A program made the position numbers and the translations under genes. Under the pieces are notes generated by a model that was not told the origin of the DNA, searched no databases, and worked only from the letters and a program-made list of their open reading frames with translations. From Chitinophagales bacterium (GTDB lineage: Bacteria > Bacteroidota > Bacteroidia > Chitinophagales > LD1), in contig JAHCHW010000007.1 in NCBI GenBank assembly GCA_026129525.1, positions 1 to 64,000 of the forward strand: a stretch of DNA of 64,000 nt, given 5' to 3'. Each line of letters opens with the position of its first letter. Position 1 is the first letter of the stretch. Positions 9,137-16,642 of this stretch are shown piece by piece.

Positions 9137-10177
9137 TTACTTCTCTTTCGATTTTTTGAGAGTAAAACCAAAAGTAGTTCCTATACCCGGTGTGCTGCGA
9201 ACATTCAGCGTTCCTTTGTGTGCTTCTATTAAATGCTTCACTATTGCTAAGCCCAAGCCTGTGCCGCCTGCTTCGCGCGAGCGGTGTTTGTCAACCCGGT
9301 AAAAACGCTCAAACAAGCGCGGAAGATTTTTTTCTTCAATACCAATACCGTTGTCGGTTACTTCGGTCAGTATATTTTCATCCATGTCATAAAAACCGAC
9401 TACCGTTTCGCCATTCTCTCTTCCATATTTAATAGAGTTATCAATCAGATTGGTGAGTACCTGCCTTATTCTTTCCTTATCGGCAAACACGTAAAACGAT
9501 TTATCGCAGCCCTTTTTTATGGAGAGAGTAATGTTTCTTTTCTCCGCTTTAATTTCAATGGCATCAAATACTTCTTTCACTAATTTATTGATGTCAAAAA
9601 CATCGGGCACCAACGAAACTTCTCCCTTTTCTACCATCGAAATTTCATCTAAATCGTCCACCAATCCGCAAAGGCGTTCAAGGCTGTTAGCCGATTTTTC
9701 GAGAAACTTACGGCTTACTTCGGGGTCGTCTATCGCTCCGTCAAGCAGTGTGTGAATATACCCTTGTAAGGTAAAGAGCGGTGTTTTTAGCTCGTGCGAT
9801 ACGTTTGCCAAAAATTCTCTTCTGAATTTTTCCATCGCCTTCAAATTCTCCACTTCTTTCCTTTTTGCAATAGCCCAGTCCTGCACTTCCTTTTCTACAT
9901 CCTCAACGGGGTTATCGCTCATGTGGTCGCCAAACACTCCTTTATCGTCTCTGCCGAGTTTAAGGTTGTGTATGGATTTGTAGATGAGTTTGATTTTTCG
10001 GTAAATAAAAATTTGCAGCGAGTTGTAAATAAGCAGATACGAAATGGCAAATGTTACCACAAACAAGATAGCTGCCTGTAGCCAATCAATTTCAAAGAAA
10101 AAGTTGACGATAGAAGTTGAAAGACCAATAATAAACGAGAGAAACAGGGTTACTGTTGTGGGCTTCAGATTCTTCAT
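9137..10177 (-). CDS. PhoR-like sensor histidine kinase
   Basis: 346 residues. Two membrane segments (about 9-28 and 34-56) leave almost no periplasmic loop, so it probably senses through a partner or within the membrane. A linker leads to a HisKA domain with phosphorylatable His128 in FLANVSHELKTPL. The HATPase domain has the N box (LTNLIDNSIKYG), G1 (DNGIGI), F box (LFERFYRV) and G2 (GGTGLGLAI). It starts 10 bp after the PiT phosphate transporter stop, in one operon with PiT and DUF47, which supports a phosphate-linked signal as for PhoR. No response regulator is adjacent; the orphan OmpR-type regulator at 25577 is one possible partner. It is shorter than kinases carrying a PAS sensor domain. 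Confidence 0.88.
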   Translation of the reverse strand: MKNLKPTTVTLFLSFIIGLSTSIVNFFFEIDWLQAAILFVVTFAISYLLIYNSLQIFIYRKIKLIYKSIHNLKLGRDDKGVFGDHMSDNPVEDVEKEVQDWAIAKRKEVENLKAMEKFRREFLANVSHELKTPLFTLQGYIHTLLDGAIDDPEVSRKFLEKSANSLERLCGLVDDLDEISMVEKGEVSLVPDVFDINKLVKEVFDAIEIKAEKRNITLSIKKGCDKSFYVFADKERIRQVLTNLIDNSIKYGRENGETVVGFYDMDENILTEVTDNGIGIEEKNLPRLFERFYRVDKHRSREAGGTGLGLAIVKHLIEAHKGTLNVRSTPGIGTTFGFTLKKSKEK

Positions 10178-10187
10178 CTGCCCGAAA

Positions 10188-11189
10188 TTACTTCAAAATA
10201 TTGCTAAGTATAAAGTAAGAAACACCCCCAATAAATGCTGAAACCGGAATGGTGAGAATCCAAGCCCAAAGCAGGTTAATGGTAACTCCCCATTTAACTG
10301 CCGAAACGCGTTTGGTAAGCCCCACTCCGATAATTGACCCCGTTATAGTGTGTGTGGTACTCACCGGAATATGCAGCCACTCAGTCATATAAAGCGTTAA
10401 TGCACCGGCAGTTTCGGCACTTACGCCTTCTAAGGGAGTAACTTTTGTAATTCTGGTTCCCATGGTTTTTACAATGCGCCAACCACCACTCAAAGTGCCC
10501 AATGCAATGGATATAAAACAAGCTAAAGGAACCCAATCAGGAACATGTTTTAAATCGGGAATGAGTCCTTGGGCAATAAGCGCTACGCCAATAATTCCCA
10601 TTACTTTTTGAGCATCGTTACCGCCATGCCCCAAACTGAAAGCTGCTGATGACACCAATTGCAATTTCCGAAAAACGTTATCAGCCTTGCTGGGAGCAGA
10701 ATTACGAGCAAGATTGATAATGACAATGTTGATAATGGAAGCCAGCACCATTCCTACAATTGGAGCCATAAAAATGAACATGGCAATTTTGCCTACAATG
10801 GCAAAGTTTACTGCCTCAAAACCGCCAAACGCAATCGCTGCACCGCCAAATCCCCCTATAAGTGTATGCGATGAACTGGAAGGAATTCCGTACCACCATG
10901 TAAGTAAGTTCCATGTTATAGCGGCTATAAGCCCTGCAAGAATTACATACAGGTTAATGTAATCCTGAAAAACAGTTTTAGCTACCGTGTTTCCAATACC
11001 AAACTCACCGATAATAAATTTTGAAATAAAATACGCGGCAAAGTTGAAAAATGCTGCCCAAACAACTGCCTGAAAAGGAGTAAGCACTTTGGTTGAAACT
11101 ATAGTGGCTATAGAGTTGGCGGCATCGTGAAAACCGTTGATGTAATCGAATACCAAAGCGAGTATAATAATGATAACTAACAGCGTCAT
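10188..11189 (-). CDS. PiT-family inorganic phosphate transporter
   Basis: 333 residues and almost entirely membrane-spanning. It carries the duplicated PiT signatures: GFHDAANSIAT near residue 19 and GHGGNDAQKVMG in the second half, plus the paired PSSSSHTLIGG and VSTTHTITGS motifs. PiT proteins import phosphate, usually as a metal-phosphate complex, driven by the proton or sodium gradient. It lies 11 bp after the DUF47 gene and 10 bp before the histidine kinase, so the three form an operon. The length suits the compact bacterial form, which lacks the long central cytoplasmic loop. Confidence 0.93.
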   Translation of the reverse strand: MTLLVIIIILALVFDYINGFHDAANSIATIVSTKVLTPFQAVVWAAFFNFAAYFISKFIIGEFGIGNTVAKTVFQDYINLYVILAGLIAAITWNLLTWWYGIPSSSSHTLIGGFGGAAIAFGGFEAVNFAIVGKIAMFIFMAPIVGMVLASIINIVIINLARNSAPSKADNVFRKLQLVSSAAFSLGHGGNDAQKVMGIIGVALIAQGLIPDLKHVPDWVPLACFISIALGTLSGGWRIVKTMGTRITKVTPLEGVSAETAGALTLYMTEWLHIPVSTTHTITGSIIGVGLTKRVSAVKWGVTINLLWAWILTIPVSAFIGGVSYFILSNILK

Positions 11190-11200
11190 GCTTCAGAGTC

Positions 11201-11848
11201 TTAGGCGTACTTAATAATAATACTCTCAATTACATTCGCCACATCTTCGCATTTGTCGGTTGCTGTTTCTATGTTGGCAAGTATCTCTTTCACTTTTATA
11301 AGTTGAATAGCGTCTTTTTCAACGGTAAACATTTGCCCGATGGCAGTATCGAAAGCTTCATCTGCCAAATTTTCCAAACTATTTATACGGACAATGGCTT
11401 CGCGCATACGGGTAATATTTCGCATGTCTTTCAGCAAACCAATGGCTATTTCAATTTCGGTAGTTTGTTTTAGCAGTGCATCGGCAATTTTTTGCATAGC
11501 GGTGGTGCTGTCAGTGTAGTTGTACAAAAGTATTTGCTGCGAAGAACCGAAAATGTAATCCACAATATCGTCCAATGAAGTGGCGAGATAATGAATATCC
11601 TCTCTGTCGAAAGGTGTAATAAAGTTTCTGCCGAGTTCTTTAAAAATGTTGTGTGTTATTTCATCGCCTTTGTGTTCTAACTGGCTAATCTTATGTATCA
11701 GTTCCTTCCTTTTTACAGGGTCGGTTGTATAAACCATTTCGTTAAAGGCGGTGGCTGTGGCTACCACATTGGCGGCATCTTCAGCAAAAAGCTGGTAGAA
11801 AACTTTGTCCTTGGGAACGAAAAATGAAAAGATTTTGTCGAGTGTCAT
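11201..11848 (-). CDS. DUF47 family (PhoU-like) phosphate transport accessory protein
   Basis: 215 residues, all helical, opening MTLDKIFSFFVPKDKVFYQLFAEDAANVV and carrying the family motif ISQLEHKGDEITHNIF and a later acidic segment (TATDKCEDVANVIESIIIKYA). DUF47 proteins share the PhoU three-helix-bundle fold and are nearly always encoded next to PiT transporters, where they are thought to regulate or assist phosphate uptake. First gene of the DUF47-PiT-kinase operon. A TACATTTG promoter element lies 26 nt upstream. Confidence 0.88.
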   Translation of the reverse strand: MTLDKIFSFFVPKDKVFYQLFAEDAANVVATATAFNEMVYTTDPVKRKELIHKISQLEHKGDEITHNIFKELGRNFITPFDREDIHYLATSLDDIVDYIFGSSQQILLYNYTDSTTAMQKIADALLKQTTEIEIAIGLLKDMRNITRMREAIVRINSLENLADEAFDTAIGQMFTVEKDAIQLIKVKEILANIETATDKCEDVANVIESIIIKYA

Positions 11849-11874
11849 GTTAAGGCGATTGAATTAGTAAGGCT

Positions 11875-11882
11875 CAAATGTA
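11875..11882 (-). promoter_or_regulatory. TACATTTG -7 element of the phosphate operon
   Basis: Minus-strand TAnnTTTG match 26 nt before the DUF47 ATG. A small inverted repeat, TTAAC-ATTTA-GTTAA, lies just upstream of it and could be a regulator site (inference). Confidence 0.5.
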
Positions 11883-12033
11883 TTCTTGCAGTATTAACTA
11901 AATGTTAAGTTTTCGCGTGCCTTTAAACACATTGTGTTGAAAACCTCTTTGAAGTCAACCGATTAGGGGTTAAGCGCTTAGAAGGAAAAAAATGAAGAAT
12001 CAAGCCTTAGTTTAAGAAAGCAGGGGCAAAAAG

Positions 12034-12735
12034 TCAGCTTTTCTTTGCTTTCTTCTTTTTAAACCTAGGTATATCCCAGCCGTACATTAGTCCTATGCCG
12101 TGCCCCATTTTCGGGCGCCTAACGTTTACGTCTATTTGGTATAGGTAGAACAAATCGAAGTGATGATTTTTTACAAACTCCCATCCGGCACCCGCTACTG
12201 TTCGCACACGGTCAACGTTCCGGAACTTGTTCGAAATTTTTACGAATGGCTCTATTGAAGCATACACTTCGAACCGCTTGGGCAAGTCATAGCGCACTTT
12301 AAATCGGTTCCGGATGTAGTTAGTTGGTTCGTGTCCTCGTTCGTAGCGGCTATTAAAGTACTCATGCTCTCGCTGGTAACTTAAGCGATTGGTAAAAGCT
12401 ACTTTCTTCCACTTATACTTGCCGATAAGGTCAATGCCAAACCGGTGGCGGTCTTTATCGGGCGAAGCTACATAGCGGTATTCCAACTCTACCGATAAAT
12501 ATTTTTTGAGAATGGTGTATCCAATATTTGCACTAAAGTATGAGCCTTTTACTTGCGAAACATCGTTATCTAACCGCAATTGATATTGCGCGCCAATCGA
12601 AAATCGCTTTGGTAAATCTTTACTGATTTGCACACCGGTCCATAATTGCACATCCTGTACTTCTTCCTGCGCCCGCAAAGCAGTTAAACAAAAAGCAAAT
12701 AATGCAACGGAAAGAAACTTCCTCTTAGCAAACAT
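12034..12735 (-). CDS. DUF2490 outer-membrane beta-barrel protein
   Basis: 233 residues. A signal peptide (LSVALFAFCLTALRA) is followed by alternating aromatic strands typical of a small barrel: QLWTGVQISKDLPKRFSIGA, YLSVELEYRYVASPDKDRHR, NRFKVRYDLPKRFEVYASIE and a final HGIGLMYGWDIPRF, then a very basic tail (KKKKAKKS). This matches the DUF2490 family. It is the last gene of the polyphosphate cassette, 20 bp after DUF4956. Its function is unknown; the envelope position and context invite the idea that it passes or binds an anionic polymer, but only the basic C-terminus and gene order support that. Confidence 0.75.
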   Translation of the reverse strand: MFAKRKFLSVALFAFCLTALRAQEEVQDVQLWTGVQISKDLPKRFSIGAQYQLRLDNDVSQVKGSYFSANIGYTILKKYLSVELEYRYVASPDKDRHRFGIDLIGKYKWKKVAFTNRLSYQREHEYFNSRYERGHEPTNYIRNRFKVRYDLPKRFEVYASIEPFVKISNKFRNVDRVRTVAGAGWEFVKNHHFDLFYLYQIDVNVRRPKMGHGIGLMYGWDIPRFKKKKAKKS

Positions 12736-12755
12736 GAAGTGGCGGTTGCGTTCAA

Positions 12756-13427
12756 TTAGTCGTCATCCTGCGTTACATCGCGCGAGGCAGAATCGTTATC
12801 TCTGGAATAATAGAAGGCATGAATACGCGCCACATCGCGGAGAAAATCAAGTTTTATCAACTCAATGCGATGAATGGGCAAGCCGGTTCTGCGTTTTAAA
12901 TCTTCAATCATCTCTTCTCGCTTTTCCGGATGTATTAGTTCAATGCGCTCGTAATTTATCTCTTTGTAATTTTCGTGTTCTAACGAAAGCTGACGGTCAA
13001 GCAGATAAGTCATTAGCAAAATCAATCCGTTAGCAATTACAATAAGTGTTATACCTGAATCAATATCGGAAAGCGCGTTGATGATACCTATGGTAACACT
13101 TAGGAAGAAATAACCCATTTCGCGAATGGGCACTGTAACTGTTCTATACCGCAGAATAGAGAAAATGGCAAACAACCCGAAAGCAAAACCAATTTTTAGC
13201 TTGGTACTGCTCAATAAAAAGCAGATTAAAAAATTAACCGTGTTGAATAGAAAAAAAGTGAAAACAAAATCTTTGTTGCGATGGCGCGGGTAGTAAATTA
13301 TTCGTACCAGAATAAAAGTTACCAGCAGGTTAATGCCGTAGCGTAACAAAAATTCTCCAATTCCTTCAATGCCGAAAAATGCAAACTGCTTTACCGCTTC
13401 GTCCGATACTTCAACTGTTTCCATCAA
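12756..13427 (-). CDS. DUF4956 membrane protein, partner of the polyphosphate polymerase
   Basis: 223 residues with about five hydrophobic segments in residues 22-145, including the family signature GLFAIFSILRYRTVTVPIRE, then a soluble C-terminal domain (about 148-210, IELIHPEKREEMIEDLKRRT). Its start overlaps the end of the VTC-domain gene by 17 bp, so the two are translationally coupled. In many bacteria DUF4956 and VTC-domain genes are neighbours. By analogy with yeast, where the Vtc4 catalytic domain works with membrane helices that move the polymer, this protein may be the membrane part of a polyphosphate synthase-translocase (inference). Confidence 0.85.
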   Translation of the reverse strand: MMETVEVSDEAVKQFAFFGIEGIGEFLLRYGINLLVTFILVRIIYYPRHRNKDFVFTFFLFNTVNFLICFLLSSTKLKIGFAFGLFAIFSILRYRTVTVPIREMGYFFLSVTIGIINALSDIDSGITLIVIANGLILLMTYLLDRQLSLEHENYKEINYERIELIHPEKREEMIEDLKRRTGLPIHRIELIKLDFLRDVARIHAFYYSRDNDSASRDVTQDDD

Positions 13428-14187
13428 TAATTCTGTTTAGTTTAATAAGGTTGGGTTTAAAGGCATTGTGTTTAATGTTTTCGAGTAAAGCAATACCGGT
13501 TGAGTATTTGCTGAACCCCGCTTCCTCAAAATGGCGCTTTTTAAAAGCCTGTATCATGGGGCTGAAAACGTTGCTCTTTTCCTGCTTTACCTCGGCAACC
13601 ACCAACTCGGGGAAAGTGCGCTTTTGCTGAAAGTTATCGAACGAAAGTTGCAGGTCGAGCGTAGCGCGCTCGCTGATGTGTTTGCCGGCAAGGGTTATTC
13701 GCTTAAAATATACCCACAACTTTTTCTGCAAGCCGTGAATGTCAACATAATCATGGTGCACTAACTCCAATTCTTTTTCCGATAACTCTCCTTTGATGTC
13801 ATCTTCCTTTATTCTCACTTTATCGGTACGTGTTCCTTTTACTTTGTATTTCACTTCAAAATAAGTTAGCCCGCTGTCTAAGTATTTTCTGAAGCGAACC
13901 TTCATACGATTCAGTTTGCCGTTGTGATGAAATTTGTAAAGCAGGTAATCATCGGTATCAAAATACAGCGATTCGTAACTGAAAATGCGCTTGCCGTCAA
14001 TTTCCAGAATGTTGTATTGCGAGCGTATTTCTTCGAGCAACTCTTCAAAGTCGGTAATGTGAAAAACGTACTTTGAGTCAACTCTGTTAAGGAGTTTTAC
14101 GCTGTCGAGTTCTTTTAAGCCGATAGCGTCAAAGTCGTTCAACTTTGCCAGTATTTTTCGCTCTTCGTGCTCGTAGCTAAACAACAT
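13411..14187 (-). CDS. VTC-domain polyphosphate polymerase
   Basis: 258 residues, soluble. VTC tunnel-fold motifs appear in order: RVDSKYVF (Arg35, Lys39), SLYFDTDDYLLY (75-84), MKVRFRKY (Lys96, Arg98, Arg100), FEVKYKVKG (Glu111, Lys113), basic KRITLAGKHISERATLD, VVAEVKQEK (Glu199, Lys201) and FSKYSTGIALL (Lys227). In yeast Vtc4 equivalent basic residues bind phosphate and the glutamate binds metal, so the active site looks intact. The reaction would be polyphosphate synthesis from ATP. Its ATG overlaps the lipoprotein stop by one base (TGATG), and its end overlaps DUF4956. Nearby PiT and PhoR-like genes add to a phosphate theme. Confidence 0.85.
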   Translation of the reverse strand: MLFSYEHEERKILAKLNDFDAIGLKELDSVKLLNRVDSKYVFHITDFEELLEEIRSQYNILEIDGKRIFSYESLYFDTDDYLLYKFHHNGKLNRMKVRFRKYLDSGLTYFEVKYKVKGTRTDKVRIKEDDIKGELSEKELELVHHDYVDIHGLQKKLWVYFKRITLAGKHISERATLDLQLSFDNFQQKRTFPELVVAEVKQEKSNVFSPMIQAFKKRHFEEAGFSKYSTGIALLENIKHNAFKPNLIKLNRIIDGNS

Positions 14188-14597
14188 CAGTAGTAATAAA
14201 TTAAATCGCGGGTAATTACGGTTTCTCTCCGTTTGTTGATGGTTACTTTCAGCGTATCAGCCTTTTTATCGTAGGGGCAGTTGTTGCAATCGTGTACTAC
14301 CCAAATAGTATAATCGCCTTTTTGCAGCCATTCAAAAGCAAACTCACCCGTATAGCTGGTGCGGGTATCGTTATCTACCCATGTATTTTTTCCGTAGCTG
14401 ATAAACACCCGCAAATCGGGGATGTAGGCAGAGTCCACCTTATCGCCAAGTATGTTTACATCGTACCCTTTTACTTTTCCCCGTATGGTAGCTAATCCGC
14501 CTGTGCCCGGTTCTTTTTTGCAGGAAGCAAAGCCAACTGTTATTACCAACAACACTGCTACACTTCTTACCACATCGCTCAAAATTGTTCTCATCAT
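14187..14597 (-). CDS. lipoprotein heading the polyphosphate cassette
   Basis: 136 residues with a type II signal peptide and lipobox GFASC (Cys26). The mature part looks like a transthyretin/carboxypeptidase-regulatory beta-sandwich: ATIRGKVKGYDVN, DLRVFISYGKNTWVDND, TGEFAFEWLQKGDYTIWVV. A CNNCPYDKKADT motif provides a cysteine pair. The stop overlaps the ATG of the polyphosphate polymerase gene, so it is certainly co-transcribed. I do not know its function. As an envelope-anchored protein it could act as a cap or adaptor between the inner-membrane enzyme and the DUF2490 barrel (inference). Confidence 0.65.
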   Translation of the reverse strand: MMRTILSDVVRSVAVLLVITVGFASCKKEPGTGGLATIRGKVKGYDVNILGDKVDSAYIPDLRVFISYGKNTWVDNDTRTSYTGEFAFEWLQKGDYTIWVVHDCNNCPYDKKADTLKVTINKRRETVITRDLIYYY

Positions 14598-14677
14598 TCG
14601 TTTAATAATTTCTTAAACCGCTTGTAAATATGTGAGGAATAAGGGGGAGAACAAAACCGCAAGTAAATAGCCTGTTG

Positions 14678-14695
14678 TTTACTGCTAACAGTAAA
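14678..14695. promoter_or_regulatory. inverted repeat upstream of the polyphosphate cassette
   Basis: TTTACTG-CTAA-CAGTAAA, perfect 7-bp arms around 4 nt, 82 bp before the first ATG of the lipoprotein-VTC-DUF4956-DUF2490 operon and 120 bp after the ald stop. It is AT-rich with no T-tract, so a regulator site is likelier than a terminator. Confidence 0.35.
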
Positions 14696-14814
14696 GGGCA
14701 GTTGTTTTTTAGTTGCTGCTCAAACATGGGTTAATGAACTAGTTCGTTGTTAAGACGGTGCAAGAAAACAATTCCTTCGCTTTTCAGTAACAGTGAATTT
14801 ACAAGCGTGAGTTT

Positions 14815-16041
14815 TCAGAGGTTCGAAGCAAACAGCAATTCCAAATTGCTGTGCTTTAAGTTGAACATGCGGGCGAGATTTTCGTTGGTAAGGCTGCCGC
14901 TGTATAAGTAAATACCACTGCGTATGCCGGCATCTTCATAAATCAAACCTTTAATGCCTCCTAAATCGCCACAGCGAAGTAATATGGGAGTAAGAATATT
15001 AGAAAACGCATACGAAGCCGTGCGCGATACCCGCGAAGGAATATTCGGTACGCAGTAGTGCACTACATCATATTTTTTAAACGTTGGCTCGGCATGTGAG
15101 GTAATTTCCGAAGTTTCGAACACACCACCCTGGTCAACACTTACATCAATTACCAAACTGCCGGGTTTCATTTTTGCTACCATATCTTCGGTAACAATCA
15201 CCGGAGTTCTGCCATGTTTGGAATGGATAGCGCCTATGGCAACATCGGCAGTTATCAATTCCTGCTCTAAATTGTTGGGCGAAATGGTGGAAGTAAAAAC
15301 ACGTGCCCCAATTTTTTCCTGCAAGCGTTGCAGTTTGTAAACGTTGTTATCGAACACCGAAACCACCGCGCCCAAACCATGTGCCGCCCGTGCCGCATAA
15401 GTACCCACCATACCCGCGCCAAGTATTACCACTTTGGCAGGCGGAACGCCCGAAATACCCCCTAACAAAATTCCCCTGCCCTGATTGGTGTTGCTCAAAT
15501 ATTCTCCGGCTAACAGAATTACACTGTTGCCCGCAATTTCGCTCATGGCGCGCACAAACGGATAGCGCCCGGTTTCATCGTTGGTATATTCGTACGAGAG
15601 AGCCGTTATTTTCTTCTTCATCAGCTTCTGCACGTATTCCTTCTTTAATGTTGGCAGGTGAATGGGCGAAATGAGGGTTTGATTTCCTTGCATCAAATCA
15701 ATTTCTTCGAGTTGCGGTGGCGCAATTTTTACTACCACATCTGCTTTAAACACTTCTTCGGCACTATCGGCTATTTCGGCACCGGCTTCGCTGTAATTGT
15801 TATCGGAAAAATGCGAATCCAATCCTGCGTTTCGCTCAATAATAATGCGGTGCCCATTGGCAGTTAGTGTTCGTACCGACTCGGGCGTAAGCCCCACGCG
15901 GTGCTCCTGAAAACTGCGTTCTTTGGGAATGCCGATAAACAATTTTGCTTTTCGCATAGCCACCATGCTGGGGGCTTCCATTGGTTGTAAGCCTAACTTG
16001 GTAACAATACCTTCAAACCCGGGGTTCTTTTTCTCTGCCAT
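14815..16041 (-). CDS. ald: alanine dehydrogenase
   Basis: 408 residues. The N-terminal AlaDh/PNT domain has GIPKERSFQEHRVGLTPESV and the conserved EYTNDETGRYPFVRAMSEIAG region. The NAD-binding Rossmann domain has VVILGAGMVGTYAARAAHGLGA followed by SVFDNN. Later come HGRTPVIVTEDMV, KPGSLVIDVSVDQGG and VPNIPSRVSRTASYA, all typical of alanine dehydrogenase. It interconverts L-alanine with pyruvate and ammonia using NAD. It lacks the membrane part of PntA, and the VPNIPSRV and SVDQGG motifs fit ald. The N-terminal 30 residues extend beyond the short classical form, as is usual in Bacteroidota. It follows tsaE by 24 bp in one operon. Confidence 0.92.
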   Translation of the reverse strand: MAEKKNPGFEGIVTKLGLQPMEAPSMVAMRKAKLFIGIPKERSFQEHRVGLTPESVRTLTANGHRIIIERNAGLDSHFSDNNYSEAGAEIADSAEEVFKADVVVKIAPPQLEEIDLMQGNQTLISPIHLPTLKKEYVQKLMKKKITALSYEYTNDETGRYPFVRAMSEIAGNSVILLAGEYLSNTNQGRGILLGGISGVPPAKVVILGAGMVGTYAARAAHGLGAVVSVFDNNVYKLQRLQEKIGARVFTSTISPNNLEQELITADVAIGAIHSKHGRTPVIVTEDMVAKMKPGSLVIDVSVDQGGVFETSEITSHAEPTFKKYDVVHYCVPNIPSRVSRTASYAFSNILTPILLRCGDLGGIKGLIYEDAGIRSGIYLYSGSLTNENLARMFNLKHSNLELLFASNL

Positions 16042-16065
16042 CTGCTCGTTTCAATTTGGTGTTAA

Positions 16066-16494
16066 TCAGCTCATGAAGATAGCTACATTCCTGATATTCC
16101 CTTGTGTTTGGATGTTGATTTTTACGGCTTCGTCCGGCAATAAACCTTCTGCTCGCTCCGCCCATTCAACAAAGCAGTAATGGTTTCCGGTGGTGTACTC
16201 GCCTATTCCTGTATTTACAAATTCTTCGGTAGTTTCAATACGGTAAAGGTCAATATGATAAGCAGATTCGCCCGTAGTTTCGATTTTATACTCGTTTACT
16301 ATACTGTAAGTGGGGCTGCTGAACTTGTCGTACGACCCAAGTGCGCGGCACATTTCTTTAATCAGTGTGGTTTTGCCTGCTCCCATTTGGGCATAAAAGG
16401 CAAACAGTTTTCGCCCCTTGGCAAAAGCTAAAATCTGCTTTGCCACATCCGGAAGTTCCGCTTCGCTACTAACGGTTATATGCAGTTCGTTCAT
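16066..16494 (-). CDS. tsaE: tRNA threonylcarbamoyladenosine biosynthesis ATPase TsaE
   Basis: 142 residues, normal length for the family. P-loop MGAGKTTLIKEMCRALG (Lys41), SPTYSIVNEY switch-like segment, YHIDLYRIE and the C-terminal YCFVEWAERAEGLLP are all TsaE hallmarks. TsaE works with TsaB and TsaD to make t6A37 on ANN-decoding tRNAs. It is the first gene of the tsaE-ald pair. Confidence 0.95.
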   Translation of the reverse strand: MNELHITVSSEAELPDVAKQILAFAKGRKLFAFYAQMGAGKTTLIKEMCRALGSYDKFSSPTYSIVNEYKIETTGESAYHIDLYRIETTEEFVNTGIGEYTTGNHYCFVEWAERAEGLLPDEAVKINIQTQGNIRNVAIFMS

Positions 16495-16642
16495 GCCGCA
16501 ATTTCGAAAAAGGAAGGGAAATGGTTACTGAAGATTGCTTTTGGTTGCCGGTGTAATTTGCCTGACCAATATCATTCCTCAAACTAACCTTATTCATCGC
16601 CTAAAGGGTTGTTCCGTACCATTTTTGCTAAAAATTAACGTT

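Noticed and set aside
11201..11848. Calling this gene phoU
   Set aside because: The sequence fits DUF47, the PiT-associated relative, and no Pst transporter genes are present; PhoU proper pairs with Pst.
14815..16041. NAD(P) transhydrogenase alpha subunit (pntA)
   Set aside because: The VPNIPSRVSRTASYA and SVDQGG motifs fit alanine dehydrogenase, and no pntB or membrane subunit follows.
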